This document shows positions 16,480-25,325 of a stretch of 64,000 nucleotides of DNA, piece after piece (position 1 is the stretch's first letter; each line of letters opens with the position of its first letter). The stretch lies in contig NZ_CP094351.1 of the NCBI RefSeq assembly GCF_022807995.1, forward strand, positions 5,255,501 through 5,319,500. Reading direction: 5' to 3'. The translations under genes and the position numbers were made by a program. This DNA is from Pseudomonas orientalis. Its GTDB lineage: Bacteria; Pseudomonadota; Gammaproteobacteria; Pseudomonadales; Pseudomonadaceae. The notes under the pieces were generated by a model. The model made no database searches. It saw only the letters and a program-made list of their open reading frames with translations, and was not told the origin of the DNA.

Positions 16480-18285
16480 TTAGTAAGCCAGGCCGAAGTC
16501 CTCTTCTTTCATGTCCATCAGGTTGCTCGCGCCCGACAGCATGGTTGCCACGTGGGTGCGGGTACGCGGCAGGATGCGCTGGAAGTAGAAGCGCGCAGTC
16601 TGCAGCTTGGCGGTGTAGAACGCCTCTTCGCCGGTGCCGGCAGCCAGTTTCTCGGCGGCCAGGCGTGCCATGTCGGCCCAGAAGTAAGCCAGGCACGCAT
16701 AACCGGAGTACATCAGGTAGTCCACCGAGGCGGCGCCGACTTCTTCACGGTCTTTCATCGCGGCCATGCCGACCTTCATGGTCAACTCGCCCCACTCTTT
16801 GTTCAGCGCCGCCAGCGGTGCAACGAATTCCTTGACGGCTTCGTTGCCTTCGTTGGCCTGGCAGAACTTGTGCACGATCTTGGTGAAGCCCTTGAGCGCT
16901 TCGCCCTGGGTCATCAGCACTTTACGGCCGAGCAGGTCCAGCGCCTGGATACCGGTGGTGCCTTCGTACAACATCGAAATGCGGCTGTCGCGAACGTTCT
17001 GTTCCATGCCCCACTCAGCGATGAAACCATGACCGCCGTAGATCTGTACGCCGTGGTTGGCGGACTCGAAACCGACTTCGGTCATGAACGCCTTGGCGAT
17101 CGGAGTCATGAAGGCCAGCAGGCCATCGGCCTGTTTCTTGGCTTCGTCGTCGGTGCCGTACTTGACGATGTCCACTTGCTTGGCGGTGAAGTACACCATC
17201 GCACGGTTGCCCTCGGCGAAGGCTTTCATGGTCAGCAGCATGCGGCGCACATCAGGGTGCACAATGATTGGGTCGGCGGCCTTGTCCGGCGCTTTCGGGC
17301 CGGTCAGGGAACGCATTTGCAGGCGGTCGCGTGCGTATTTCAGGCCGCCCTGGAAACCGATCTCGGCGTGGGCCAGGCCTTGCAGCGCGGTGCCCAGGCG
17401 AGCGGTGTTCATGAAGGTGAACATGCAGTTCAGGCCTTTGTTCGCCGGGCCGATCAGGTAACCGGTGGCCGCGTCGAAGTTCATCACGCAGGTGGCGTTA
17501 CCGTGGATGCCCATCTTGTGCTCCAGGGAGCCACAGGTCACCGCGTTGCGCTCGCCCACCGAGCCATCGGCGTTGGGCAGGAACTTGGGCACGATGAACA
17601 GCGAAATGCCCTTGGTACCGGCCGGAGCATCCGGCAGGCGCGCCAGTACGATGTGGACGATGTTATCGGCCATGTCGTGTTCACCGGCCGAGATGAAGAT
17701 CTTGGTGCCGGAGACTTTGTAGGAACCGTCGGCCTGAGGCTCGGCCTTGGTGCGCAGCATGCCCAGGTCGGTTCCGCAGTGCGGCTCGGTCAGGCACATG
17801 GTGCCGGTCCACTCGCCCGACACCAGCTTGGTCAGGTAGGCCTCTTGCTGCTCAGGCGTGCCGTGCTCGGAAATAGTGTTCATCGCACCGTGGGACAGGC
17901 CTGGGTACATGCCCCACGACCAGTTGGCTTCGCCAACCATTTCACTTACGGCAAGGCCCAGGGATTCCGGCAGGCCTTGGCCACCGTGCTCCACGTCATG
18001 GGCCAGGCTTGGCCAGCCGCCTTCGACGAACTGTTTGTAGGCTTCCTTGAAACCGGCAGGGGTTTTAACGCCTGACTCGCTCCAAGTACACCCTTCGATG
18101 TCACCCACGCGGTTCAGCGGCGCCAGCACTTGCTCACAGAACTTGGCGCCTTCTTCGAGAATGGCGTCAACCATGTCCGGAGTAGCGTCCTGGCAAGCCG
18201 GCAGGCTCTGATAGTGCGCTTCATAACCGAGCAGTTCGTCACGAACGAAGCGAATATCACGCAAGGGGGCCTTGTAGTCAGGCAT
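16480..18285 (-). CDS. Acyl-CoA dehydrogenase (FadE1-like)
   Basis: Third acyl-CoA dehydrogenase paralogue, 601 residues from the ATG at 18285 (AGAGG eight bases upstream; the start matches MPDYKAPLRDIRF). Domain order as in its neighbours: the N-terminal extension, CLTEPHCGTDLGML, FISAGEHDMADNI, LYEGTTGIQALDLLGRK with the catalytic-type Glu, and the C-terminal helical domain. The position corresponds to PA0506, which in P. aeruginosa is the long-chain enzyme FadE1; that preference is inferred here. Confidence 0.9.
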   Translation of the reverse strand: MPDYKAPLRDIRFVRDELLGYEAHYQSLPACQDATPDMVDAILEEGAKFCEQVLAPLNRVGDIEGCTWSESGVKTPAGFKEAYKQFVEGGWPSLAHDVEHGGQGLPESLGLAVSEMVGEANWSWGMYPGLSHGAMNTISEHGTPEQQEAYLTKLVSGEWTGTMCLTEPHCGTDLGMLRTKAEPQADGSYKVSGTKIFISAGEHDMADNIVHIVLARLPDAPAGTKGISLFIVPKFLPNADGSVGERNAVTCGSLEHKMGIHGNATCVMNFDAATGYLIGPANKGLNCMFTFMNTARLGTALQGLAHAEIGFQGGLKYARDRLQMRSLTGPKAPDKAADPIIVHPDVRRMLLTMKAFAEGNRAMVYFTAKQVDIVKYGTDDEAKKQADGLLAFMTPIAKAFMTEVGFESANHGVQIYGGHGFIAEWGMEQNVRDSRISMLYEGTTGIQALDLLGRKVLMTQGEALKGFTKIVHKFCQANEGNEAVKEFVAPLAALNKEWGELTMKVGMAAMKDREEVGAASVDYLMYSGYACLAYFWADMARLAAEKLAAGTGEEAFYTAKLQTARFYFQRILPRTRTHVATMLSGASNLMDMKEEDFGLAY

Positions 18286-18502
18286 AGCGATAAACCTCTG
18301 CTGATGTAGCTGGGATGAACAACCGCGTGGAAGGATGATGGCGGTCAAACAGGTGTTTGAAACATACGTTTACCACCTGGGGTTGTCAAGCGTCGGCCCG
18401 ATGCCGTTTGTCTTGATGCGGATCAATGACGCGCACGGCGAAGCCTGTGGCGCGTTGCCACATGAAGAAGTGTAGGAGTTCAGCGGGCGGGCACAGAGCA
18501 AA

Positions 18503-18591
18503 TGTGGGAGGGGGCTTGCCCCCGATGGCGGCAGGTCAGCCATGAATAAGCTGACCGATAAACCGCTATCGGGAGCAAGCCCCCTCCCACA
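18503..18591. repeat. REPIN (family 1)
   Basis: Inverted pair of 24-bp REPs (outer ends TGTGGG and CCCACA) about 90 bp overall, lying in the 330-bp gap between the acyl-CoA dehydrogenase and the small rod-like gene. I see no promoter or other gene in the rest of that gap. Confidence 0.9.
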
Positions 18592-18616
18592 TTTTAACTG
18601 TCATGCCTCAGGAGAA

Positions 18617-18898
18617 TCAGGCGTAGGTATCAATCAACGTGCCGAGCATTTCGTCCGAAGCCTTGGCGACTTTTACCCCCAGCTCCACTTGAAACTTGCC
18701 TTGGGCCATTTCGACCATATTGCTCGCCGAGTTGGACGCCTGAGCGCGATCGGTGGCTTGCAGACGGTCGCTTTGCGCGGCCGATGGCTGGGTCGTCGCG
18801 GCGCTGGCAATCCTGCCGGCGGCCTGGTCGACACGGTTCTGCCCGGCCTGAATAGTACTCAGGCCCGAATAAAACGCGCTGCTTCCAGAGATTTCCAT
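18617..18898 (-). CDS. Small flagellar-rod-like protein, unknown function
   Basis: 93-residue conserved hypothetical in the position of PA0505. The N-terminus (SAFYSGLSTIQAGQNRVDQAAGRIA) resembles the amphipathic first helix of flagellar rod/hook proteins. The C-terminus (NMVEMAQGKFQVELGVKVAKASDEMLGTLID) resembles the last helix of FlgC-type proteins. A short Ala/Gln/Ser-rich linker replaces the usual middle domain. No signal peptide or membrane segment. No flagellar gene is nearby, so a flagellar role is only a structural hint. AGGC-rich sequence precedes the ATG but no clear Shine-Dalgarno is seen. Confidence 0.7.
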   Translation of the reverse strand: MEISGSSAFYSGLSTIQAGQNRVDQAAGRIASAATTQPSAAQSDRLQATDRAQASNSASNMVEMAQGKFQVELGVKVAKASDEMLGTLIDTYA

Positions 18899-19004
18899 GG
18901 CGTAAGCCTGCCTTTAGAGAATCGTGAGTGCCAATTGAATCAGACATTCTGGTGAAACGCCCGTCAAAAACACTAATGGCACATTGCCTAAGCGATAGCC
19001 AAAA

Positions 19005-19685
19005 TCAGTCAAGCAGGTCCATCTCCAGGTACGCGGCCACCGCAGCTGCCCCGGCATGCTTGAGCTTCGGTACCCGCCCAAGGCAGGGCGCCGGCAAACG
19101 CTCGGCCAGGGTGGCGAGGTTCTCTTCCAGACGAGAGGTCTTCGGGTCGATGATATTGGCCACCCAACCGGCCAGCGGCAATCCATCGCGTGCGATTGCT
19201 TCGGCGGTGAGCAACGCATGGCTGATACACCCCAGGCGCACGCCTACCACCAGAATCACCGGTAGCTTGAGCGCAATGGCCAGGTCCGACAGGTTGGCTT
19301 GATCGGCCAGGGGCACGCGCCATCCGCCCGCGCCTTCGATCAAGGTGAAGTCGGCCTTGTGCGCAAGAATCCGCTGCATCGGCTGGAGCAGCGATTGCAC
19401 CGTCAGCGCGACGCCCGCCTCACGTGCCGCCAGATGCGGCGCAATCGCCGGTTCCAATGCCACCGGGTTGACCTCGGCATAGCTCAGCGGCAATGAACAC
19501 TCGGCGAGCAGCGCCAGGGCATCGGCGTTGTGCAAGCCCTTGGGCGTGATCTGGCAGCCCGAGGCCACCGGCTTTCCCGCCGCCGTACTTTTACCCGCTT
19601 GGCGCGCGGCATGCAGCAGGCCGGCGGCGATGGTGGTCTTGCCCACATCGGTGTCGGTACCGGTGATGAAATAAGCGGCGCTCAC
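19005..19685 (-). CDS. bioD: Dethiobiotin synthetase BioD
   Basis: ATP-dependent carboxylation of 7,8-diaminopelargonate to dethiobiotin, the penultimate step of biotin synthesis. 226 residues with a P-loop GTDTDVGKTT (residues 9-18, Lys16), AAGKPVASG and the EGAGGWRVPL motif. It overlaps bioC by four bases (ATGA) and is the last gene of the bioBFHCD operon. Confidence 0.95.
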   Translation of the reverse strand: MSAAYFITGTDTDVGKTTIAAGLLHAARQAGKSTAAGKPVASGCQITPKGLHNADALALLAECSLPLSYAEVNPVALEPAIAPHLAAREAGVALTVQSLLQPMQRILAHKADFTLIEGAGGWRVPLADQANLSDLAIALKLPVILVVGVRLGCISHALLTAEAIARDGLPLAGWVANIIDPKTSRLEENLATLAERLPAPCLGRVPKLKHAGAAAVAAYLEMDLLD

Positions 19686-20506
19686 AGCGGTTTCTCCAGT
19701 ACGGCGTACACCACCTGATATGTGGCCGGCAGGCCCTGGGCCTGACGGAACTGCTCGTAGGCCTGGACCAATGCCGCAATTCGCGCGCGGCCGGTCAACC
19801 CGCCCGGGCGACCGGGATTGAGGTTATGTGCGCCCAAGGCTTTAAGCTCATGGGTCAGACTGCGCACGTCCGGGTAATGCAGGACATGGGGGCGCCGTTC
19901 CAGGCTGGTCACCCGAAAACCACTGACTGCACACAGCTGCTGATAGGCCTCGAAAGTGCGGAAACGGTTGACGTGAACCAGGCCATCCGCCGCGCGCCAG
20001 CTCTCGCGCAGCTCATCCAGCGTGCCCACGCACAGGCTGGCAAAGGCCAGCACACCGCCCGGTTGCAGCACGCGAAAGGCTTCACTGAGGACCGCATCGA
20101 AGTTCGCACACCACTGCACCGCCAGGCTGGAGAAGATCAGCTCAAAGCTGCCGGCCTTCAGCGGCAGGCGTTCCGCATCCCCCGCGATGAAGTGCTGCGC
20201 GCCGCCTGAAGGCCGCGCATGACCGAGCATGCCCTCGGCGATATCCAGCGCGGTGCCTTGGCTGGCAGGCAGCCGCTCTGCCAGTGCACGGCTGAAATAG
20301 CCCGTGCCGCAGCCCAGGTCGAGCCAGTGTTGTGGCGAAAGGCCCGCCGGTAATCGCGTGAGCAGGGCATGCCCCACCGCGCGCTGCAGCTCGGCCACGC
20401 TGTCGTAACTGGACGCGGCCCGGGAGAACGAAGCGGCCACCTGGCGCTTGTCGGGCAACGCGCCCGGCAGGTGAGGATGGGACAGATCAGTCATCGACGT
20501 ACTCAT
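19682..20506 (-). CDS. bioC: Malonyl-ACP O-methyltransferase BioC
   Basis: SAM-dependent methyltransferase that disguises malonyl-ACP as its methyl ester so that fatty-acid synthase can build pimeloyl-ACP. 274 residues; the SAM-binding motif LDLGCGTGYFSRAL lies at about 62-75, with the post-I region ALDIAEGML. The start overlaps the bioH 3' end by 20 bp; an alternative ATG at 20494 would remove four residues. Confidence 0.93.
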   Translation of the reverse strand: MSTSMTDLSHPHLPGALPDKRQVAASFSRAASSYDSVAELQRAVGHALLTRLPAGLSPQHWLDLGCGTGYFSRALAERLPASQGTALDIAEGMLGHARPSGGAQHFIAGDAERLPLKAGSFELIFSSLAVQWCANFDAVLSEAFRVLQPGGVLAFASLCVGTLDELRESWRAADGLVHVNRFRTFEAYQQLCAVSGFRVTSLERRPHVLHYPDVRSLTHELKALGAHNLNPGRPGGLTGRARIAALVQAYEQFRQAQGLPATYQVVYAVLEKPL

Positions 20507-21218
20507 GCAAAAAAGCCTGGATAGCCCCCGCTATACCGTGGGGGTCCTCCAGAAGAAAAGCGTGACCGGCCTGTTCGATCAGGCCGATTTCCACATCGGG
20601 CAGCAGTGCCAGCAAGTCACTGGCGGCTTCGGCGGGCACCAGCCCATCCTGACCGGCAAACAGGTGCAGTTGCGGCCCGCGAAAGGCCTGCAAGGCGGCG
20701 CGGGTGTCCAATTGGGCAAGCACTTCCAGGCCGGGCATCAACACGCTGGGCGAGGTATTCGGCGCCCCACTGACCAACAGGCGCGACAGCCCGCGCGGGT
20801 CAGCCGCGCCCTTGGCGCACAACAGGCCAAAGCGTTTAAGGGTGACCTGGGAGTCGGCATGGCAGCCGGCGAGGAACGCGTCGAATGTTTCAGCAGGCAT
20901 GGCCTGCGGCCAACCGTCATGGGCGACGAAACACGGATTGCTTGCCAGGGTGAGCAAACCGCAGCAACGCTCCGCGCGTCGTGCCGCCAGCGCTGAGGCG
21001 AGCATGCCGCCCAGGGACCAGCCGCCGAGCCAGACATTGTCCGGCAGCGTGGCATCCAGTTCGTCGAGCCATTCGGTCAAGTCGCTGGAATCCAGGGCCG
21101 GCAGCGGTTCGATCTGCACGTGCAGGTGCTCATTCAAACCGCGCAACGCCGCAGCCAGCGGTTCCAGCGGTGATACACCCAGGCCCCAGCCGGGCAGCAA
21201 TACCAGTCGATCACGCAT
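20487..21218 (-). CDS. bioH: Pimeloyl-ACP methyl ester carboxylesterase BioH
   Basis: Alpha/beta hydrolase that removes the methyl group added by BioC, closing the pimeloyl-ACP route. 243 residues; nucleophile elbow GWSLGG with Ser68, acidic residue in AGQDGLVP and catalytic His in EQAGHAFLLEDP. Overlaps both neighbours (bioF by 8 bp, bioC by 20 bp). Confidence 0.92.
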   Translation of the reverse strand: MRDRLVLLPGWGLGVSPLEPLAAALRGLNEHLHVQIEPLPALDSSDLTEWLDELDATLPDNVWLGGWSLGGMLASALAARRAERCCGLLTLASNPCFVAHDGWPQAMPAETFDAFLAGCHADSQVTLKRFGLLCAKGAADPRGLSRLLVSGAPNTSPSVLMPGLEVLAQLDTRAALQAFRGPQLHLFAGQDGLVPAEAASDLLALLPDVEIGLIEQAGHAFLLEDPHGIAGAIQAFLHEYVDD

Positions 21219-22392
21219 GCTCGGGCTCCGTGCTGTTTAACAACCGGAAACACGCTTCCAACGCGTCTAACAATAGCTGCACCTGCGCTGCGCTGTGGGC
21301 CGCTGTCAACGTGACGCGCAAACGGGCGCTGCCGGCGGGCACGGTGGGCGGGCGGATCGCGGTCACCATCAACCCGCGCTCGCGCAGCATCTGCGACAGG
21401 CGCAAGACGCGCGCAGTGTCGCCCATCAGGATCGGCTGGATCGGTGTAAAGCTGTCCATCAACGTCAGGCCGATCTGCTCGGCGCCCTGGCGGAATTGGC
21501 GGATCAACCCGTTGAGGTGCTCGCGTCGCCAATGCTCGGTGCGCAGCAGCTCCAGGCTTTTGAGGGTGGCGCAGGCCAGCGCCGGCGGCTGGCTGGTGGT
21601 GTAGATGTACGGTCGGGCAAATTGAATCAGGCTTTCGATCAGTTCTTCACTGCCCGCCACAAAGGCACCGGCGGTGCCGAACGCTTTACCGAGCGTGCCG
21701 ACCAATACCGGCACGTCTGCCTGGCTCAAGCCAAAATGCTCGACGATTCCCGCGCCGTTGGCCCCCAGCGGGCCGAAGCCGTGGGCGTCGTCCACCATCA
21801 ACCAGGCGCCCCTGGCCTTGGCTTCACGGACCAGCGCGGGTAGATCGGCGAGGTCGCCGTCCATGCTGAATACGCCGTCGGTCACAACCAGCGCGTTACC
21901 CGTGGCTTTCTCCAGGCGCTTGGCCAGGCTCGCGGCGTCGTTATGCAGGTAGCGGGTAAAACGTGCCCCGGACAACAAACCGGCATCCAGCAATGACGCG
22001 TGGTTGAGACGATCTTCCAGCACGGTGTCGCCCTGTCCCACCAACGCAGTGACCGCGCCGAGGTTGGCCATGTAGCCGGTGGTGAACAGCAAAGCGCGCG
22101 GGCGCCCGGTCAGGTCGGCCAGGGCTTCTTCCAGTTCATGGTGCGGCGTGGCGTGACCCACCACCAGGTGCGACGCGCCACCACCCACGCCCCAGCGGGA
22201 CGCACCTGTGCGCCAGGCCTCGATCACCTGCGGGTGGTTGGCAAGGCCCAGGTAGTCATTGTTGCAAAACGCGAGCAGCGGCTTGCCGTCCACCACCACT
22301 TCCGGGCCCTGGGGGCTTTCCAGCAAGGGGCGTTGACGGTAAAGGTGTTCGGCACGGCGGGCAGCGAGGCGCGCGGCGAGATCGAAAGACAT
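21211..22392 (-). CDS. bioF: 8-amino-7-oxononanoate synthase BioF
   Basis: PLP enzyme that condenses pimeloyl-ACP with alanine. 393 residues; VDDAHGFGPLG around 200-210 and TLGKAFGTAGAF with Schiff-base Lys236 identify the alpha-oxoamine synthase family. GAGG precedes the ATG. Separated from bioB by a REPIN but otherwise part of the operon. Confidence 0.95.
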   Translation of the reverse strand: MSFDLAARLAARRAEHLYRQRPLLESPQGPEVVVDGKPLLAFCNNDYLGLANHPQVIEAWRTGASRWGVGGGASHLVVGHATPHHELEEALADLTGRPRALLFTTGYMANLGAVTALVGQGDTVLEDRLNHASLLDAGLLSGARFTRYLHNDAASLAKRLEKATGNALVVTDGVFSMDGDLADLPALVREAKARGAWLMVDDAHGFGPLGANGAGIVEHFGLSQADVPVLVGTLGKAFGTAGAFVAGSEELIESLIQFARPYIYTTSQPPALACATLKSLELLRTEHWRREHLNGLIRQFRQGAEQIGLTLMDSFTPIQPILMGDTARVLRLSQMLRERGLMVTAIRPPTVPAGSARLRVTLTAAHSAAQVQLLLDALEACFRLLNSTEPEHA

Positions 22393-22430
22393 GCAGGCCT
22401 CGATTCAGCAGGGTGTTCGCGGTTCAAAAG

Positions 22431-22518
22431 GTGGGAGGGGGCTTGCCCCCGATGGCGGTGGTTCAGTCATACAGATACTGGCTGAACTGCCCTCATCGGG
22501 GGCAAGCCCCCTCCCACA
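22431..22518. repeat. REPIN (family 1) inside the bio operon
   Basis: Inverted pair of REPs filling almost the whole bioB-bioF gap. In the mRNA each REP can fold, and the two can also pair with each other, so it may affect mRNA decay or the ratio of bioB to downstream message. Confidence 0.9.
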
Positions 22519-22535
22519 TTTGGATTGCATTTCAA

Positions 22536-23594
22536 TCAAACGGTGGCGGCGTTGTAGAACTGTTCGCTGCTCTTCTGTTCTACCAACGCTTGCTCGATCG
22601 CTGCCTGATGCACTTCGTCGGCGTGCTCTTCCCGCGCCTCCGGCAGAATCCCGAGGCGCGAGAACAATTGCATGTCCTTGTCCGCCTGCGGGTTGGCGGT
22701 GGTCAGCAGCTTGTCGCCATAGAAGATCGAGTTCGCGCCGGCAAAGAACGCCAGGGCCTGCATCTGCTCATTCATCGCCTCACGGCCAGCCGACAGGCGC
22801 ACGTGGGATTGCGGCATCAGGATGCGCGCCACCGCCAGCATGCGGATAAAGTCGAACGGGTCGATGTCCTCGGCGTTTTCCAACGGCGTGCCGGCCACCT
22901 TGACCAGCATGTTGATCGGCACCGACTCCGGATGCTCCGGCAGGTTGGCCAATTGGATCAGCAGGTTGGCGCGGTCATCCAGGGACTCGCCCATGCCGAG
23001 GATGCCGCCGGAGCAGATCTTCATCCCCGACTCACGCACATAGGCCAGGGTTTGCAGGCGTTCGCTGTAGGTGCGCGTGGTGATGATGCTGCCGTAGAAC
23101 TCCGGCGAGGTATCGAGGTTGTGGTTGTAGTAGTCGAGGCCGGCCTGGGCCAGGGCTTCGGTCTGGTCCTGGTCGAGGCGGCCCAGGGTCATGCAGGTTT
23201 CCAGGCCCATGGCTTTCACGCCCTTGACCATCTCCAGCACGTAGGGCATGTCTTTGGCCGATGGATGTTTCCAGGCGGCGCCCATGCAGAAACGCGTCGA
23301 GCCGATGGCCTTGGCGCGGGCGGCCTCTTCGAGGACCTTCTGCACTTCCATCAGCTTTTCTTTTTCCAGACCGGTGTTGTAGTGACCCGACTGCGGACAA
23401 TATTTGCAATCTTCCGGGCAGGCGCCGGTTTTGATCGACAGCAGCGTGGACACCTGCACACGGTTGGCGTCGAAATGCGCGCGGTGCACGGTCTGCGCCT
23501 GAAACAACAGGTCATTGAACGGCTGCACGAACAGGGCTTTGACTTCGGCCAAAGACCAATCGTGACGCAGGGTGGCAGAGGTGCTGGCGCTCAT
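22536..23594 (-). CDS. bioB: Biotin synthase BioB
   Basis: Radical SAM enzyme that inserts sulfur into dethiobiotin. 352 residues; the cluster motif CPEDCKYC is at Cys59, Cys63 and Cys66, followed by the conserved [2Fe-2S] region. AAGGAA six bases before the ATG. First gene of the bio operon; the promoter and a BirA-type operator lie about 80-130 bp upstream, overlapping the divergent comF. Confidence 0.96.
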   Translation of the reverse strand: MSASTSATLRHDWSLAEVKALFVQPFNDLLFQAQTVHRAHFDANRVQVSTLLSIKTGACPEDCKYCPQSGHYNTGLEKEKLMEVQKVLEEAARAKAIGSTRFCMGAAWKHPSAKDMPYVLEMVKGVKAMGLETCMTLGRLDQDQTEALAQAGLDYYNHNLDTSPEFYGSIITTRTYSERLQTLAYVRESGMKICSGGILGMGESLDDRANLLIQLANLPEHPESVPINMLVKVAGTPLENAEDIDPFDFIRMLAVARILMPQSHVRLSAGREAMNEQMQALAFFAGANSIFYGDKLLTTANPQADKDMQLFSRLGILPEAREEHADEVHQAAIEQALVEQKSSEQFYNAATV

Positions 23595-23670
23595 GGGCGA
23601 TTCCTTGATTATGCTTTGGCTAACGCTGCGGGAAGGGCAATACCCACAGGCACGACACGGATGCTCGGCA

Positions 23671-23698
23671 TATTTAAGGAAGATTCATGCACTGTCAA
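23671..23698 (-). promoter_or_regulatory. Putative bioB promoter
   Basis: On the minus strand a perfect -35 TTGACA (plus positions 23693-23698) is followed after 16 bp by a -10-like TAAATA (23671-23676), about 77 bp before the bioB start codon. The -35 lies within the left half of the biotin operator. Confidence 0.6.
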
Positions 23699-24424
23699 CC
23701 AAGCCACAACCATCAGGTTTACATCTGGTTAAAAAACATACAAACCTGTTTGATATGCGATGAACGCGCTGAAAGTATCGATTGTGTGTGCAACGCCTGC
23801 GAAACCGAGCTGCCGTGGCTGATGGAGCACTGTGAAGTCTGCGCCCTGCCCTTGCCCATGGACGGATTGGTCTGCGGCCAATGCCAGAAGCATCCGCCCG
23901 CATATCAACAAGTGATTGTGCCCTGGACCTATAGCTTCCCGGTGGACAGCCTGATCAGCCGGTTCAAGCATCAGGCGCGCTGGCCACTGGGGCACCTGCT
24001 GGGACGCTTGCTCGGGCGACTGCTGCAACATCGCTTCGAGAACGCCGAACTCACGCGACCCGATTGCCTGCTACCGGTGCCGATGCCCCCCAAGCGTCTG
24101 CGCCAGCGTGGCTATAACCAGGCCGTGATGCTGGCGCGTTGGCTCAGCACTGACCTGGGCATCCCCTGCGATGAGGATCTGTTATTACGTCCCCGGGAAA
24201 CCATCGCACAACAAGACCTCGACGCCAAAACGCGCAAGCGCAACCTGCTCAATGCCTTCGCCCTGGCACCCGGTGCCCGGGTGCAGGGTCGGCATCTGGC
24301 GCTGGTGGACGACGTGCTGACCACCGGTGCCACCGTCCACAGCCTGGCGCGGCTGTTGATGAAGGCCGGTGCGCGTCAGGTCGATGTGTATTGCCTGGCC
24401 CGCACGCCCAAACCCGGCACATGA
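23687..24424 (+). CDS. ComF-family phosphoribosyltransferase-like protein
   Basis: 245 residues. Two cysteine pairs of a zinc-ribbon type near the N-terminus (CLICDERA, CNAC, then CEVCALP, CGQC) precede a phosphoribosyltransferase domain with the PRPP-type loop VDDVLTTGATVH at about 210-221. ComF proteins are linked to DNA uptake and helicase partners; in Pseudomonas the role is not settled. AGGAAG is five bases before the ATG, supporting this start even though it places the biotin operator inside the coding region. It diverges from bioB. Confidence 0.88.
   Translation: MHCQPSHNHQVYIWLKNIQTCLICDERAESIDCVCNACETELPWLMEHCEVCALPLPMDGLVCGQCQKHPPAYQQVIVPWTYSFPVDSLISRFKHQARWPLGHLLGRLLGRLLQHRFENAELTRPDCLLPVPMPPKRLRQRGYNQAVMLARWLSTDLGIPCDEDLLLRPRETIAQQDLDAKTRKRNLLNAFALAPGARVQGRHLALVDDVLTTGATVHSLARLLMKAGARQVDVYCLARTPKPGT
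23692..23724. promoter_or_regulatory. BirA-type biotin operator
   Basis: CTGTCAACC (23692-23700), a 15-bp spacer, then GGTTTACAT (23716-23724). The known BirA operator is TTGTAAACC-N15-GGTTTACAA, so the half-sites match 7/9 and 8/9 with exact spacing. It overlaps the -35 of bioB, which explains repression by biotinoyl-AMP-loaded BirA, and it lies inside the first codons of comF. Confidence 0.75.
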
Positions 24425-24481
24425 CTTGACTCCCGGGCCGCCGGGCGGCAACGTCCGCTCATTCCAGCCAGGCGTATCCCC

Positions 24482-25246
24482 ATGTCCCTGCCCTCTCCGC
24501 TCAGCCAGCACATCATCCGCCGCCCTCAGCGTATCGCGTTGCTGGCGCATATCGCCGAGCAGGGTTCCATCACCCGCGCCGCCAAAAGTGCCGGGTTGAG
24601 CTACAAAGCCACATGGGACGCCATTGATGAACTGAACAACCTGGCGCAAACGCCGCTGGTGGAGCGCAGCGTCGGCGGCAAAGGCGGTGGCGGCGCCAGG
24701 CTGACCCGCGAAGGTGAACGCGTGCTGCGCCTTTATCAGCGCCTGCAAGCCTTGCAGGCCGAAGTGCTCGCCACCGACGAAGCGGCCCGCGACTTCAATC
24801 TGCTGGGCCGCCTGATGCTGCGCACGAGTGCGCGCAATCAACTGCACGGCCAGGTCAGCATCATTGAGCGCCAGGGGCGCAATGACCGGGTGCGCCTGGA
24901 ACTGGCGGGCGGCCTGTGTCTGGATGCACATATCACGCACGACAGCACGCAACGCCTGGAGCTGGAGCCCGGCGTGGAAGTGGTTGCGCTGATCAAGGCC
25001 GGCTGGCTGGAATTGGTGGCCATCGGGCAAGCCGCAACACTTGGACACAATTGCCTGAGCGGTGTGATCGAGACGGTCCTAGACGCCGAAGACGGCCCCA
25101 GCGAAGTCCGTATCGGCCTGCCCAACGGTCAGGTGCTGTGCGCCCTGGCGCAGCCCGCCGTGCTGAGCGCACTCAACGCCGCGCCTGGCCAGCCGATCCA
25201 GGTGCAATTCGCCCCCGGCCAGGTATTGCTTGGCACGCCGGTGTAG
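24482..25246 (+). CDS. modE: Molybdate-responsive regulator ModE
   Basis: 254 residues: N-terminal LysR-like winged helix (about 15-80, SITRAAKSAGLSYKATWDAI) and two molybdate-binding Mop/TOBE domains (about 122-185 and 192-254). Family members repress molybdate transport (modABC) when molybdate is plentiful. No modABC gene is in the window, so it acts at a distance or has other targets. No strong RBS before the ATG. Confidence 0.87.
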   Translation: MSLPSPLSQHIIRRPQRIALLAHIAEQGSITRAAKSAGLSYKATWDAIDELNNLAQTPLVERSVGGKGGGGARLTREGERVLRLYQRLQALQAEVLATDEAARDFNLLGRLMLRTSARNQLHGQVSIIERQGRNDRVRLELAGGLCLDAHITHDSTQRLELEPGVEVVALIKAGWLELVAIGQAATLGHNCLSGVIETVLDAEDGPSEVRIGLPNGQVLCALAQPAVLSALNAAPGQPIQVQFAPGQVLLGTPV

Positions 25247-25264
25247 CCGGCACCCGCCATCAAA

Positions 25265-25298
25265 CTGCAACAATTTCGTCACGCGCGCTCCTTAAGGT
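25265..25298 (+). promoter_or_regulatory. Candidate Pho box and -10 for phoX
   Basis: CTGCAAC (25265-25271), AATT, TCGTCAC (25276-25282) has the 7-4-7 direct-repeat layout of a PhoB box (CTGTCAT-N4-CTGTCAT), with several mismatches. A TAAGGT -10-like hexamer (25293-25298) follows at the usual 10-bp distance with no -35. It fits phosphate-starvation control of the downstream phosphatase. Confidence 0.45.
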
Positions 25299-25325
25299 AT
25301 CTGCAAAAACCGTAGGGAGCCTGAC

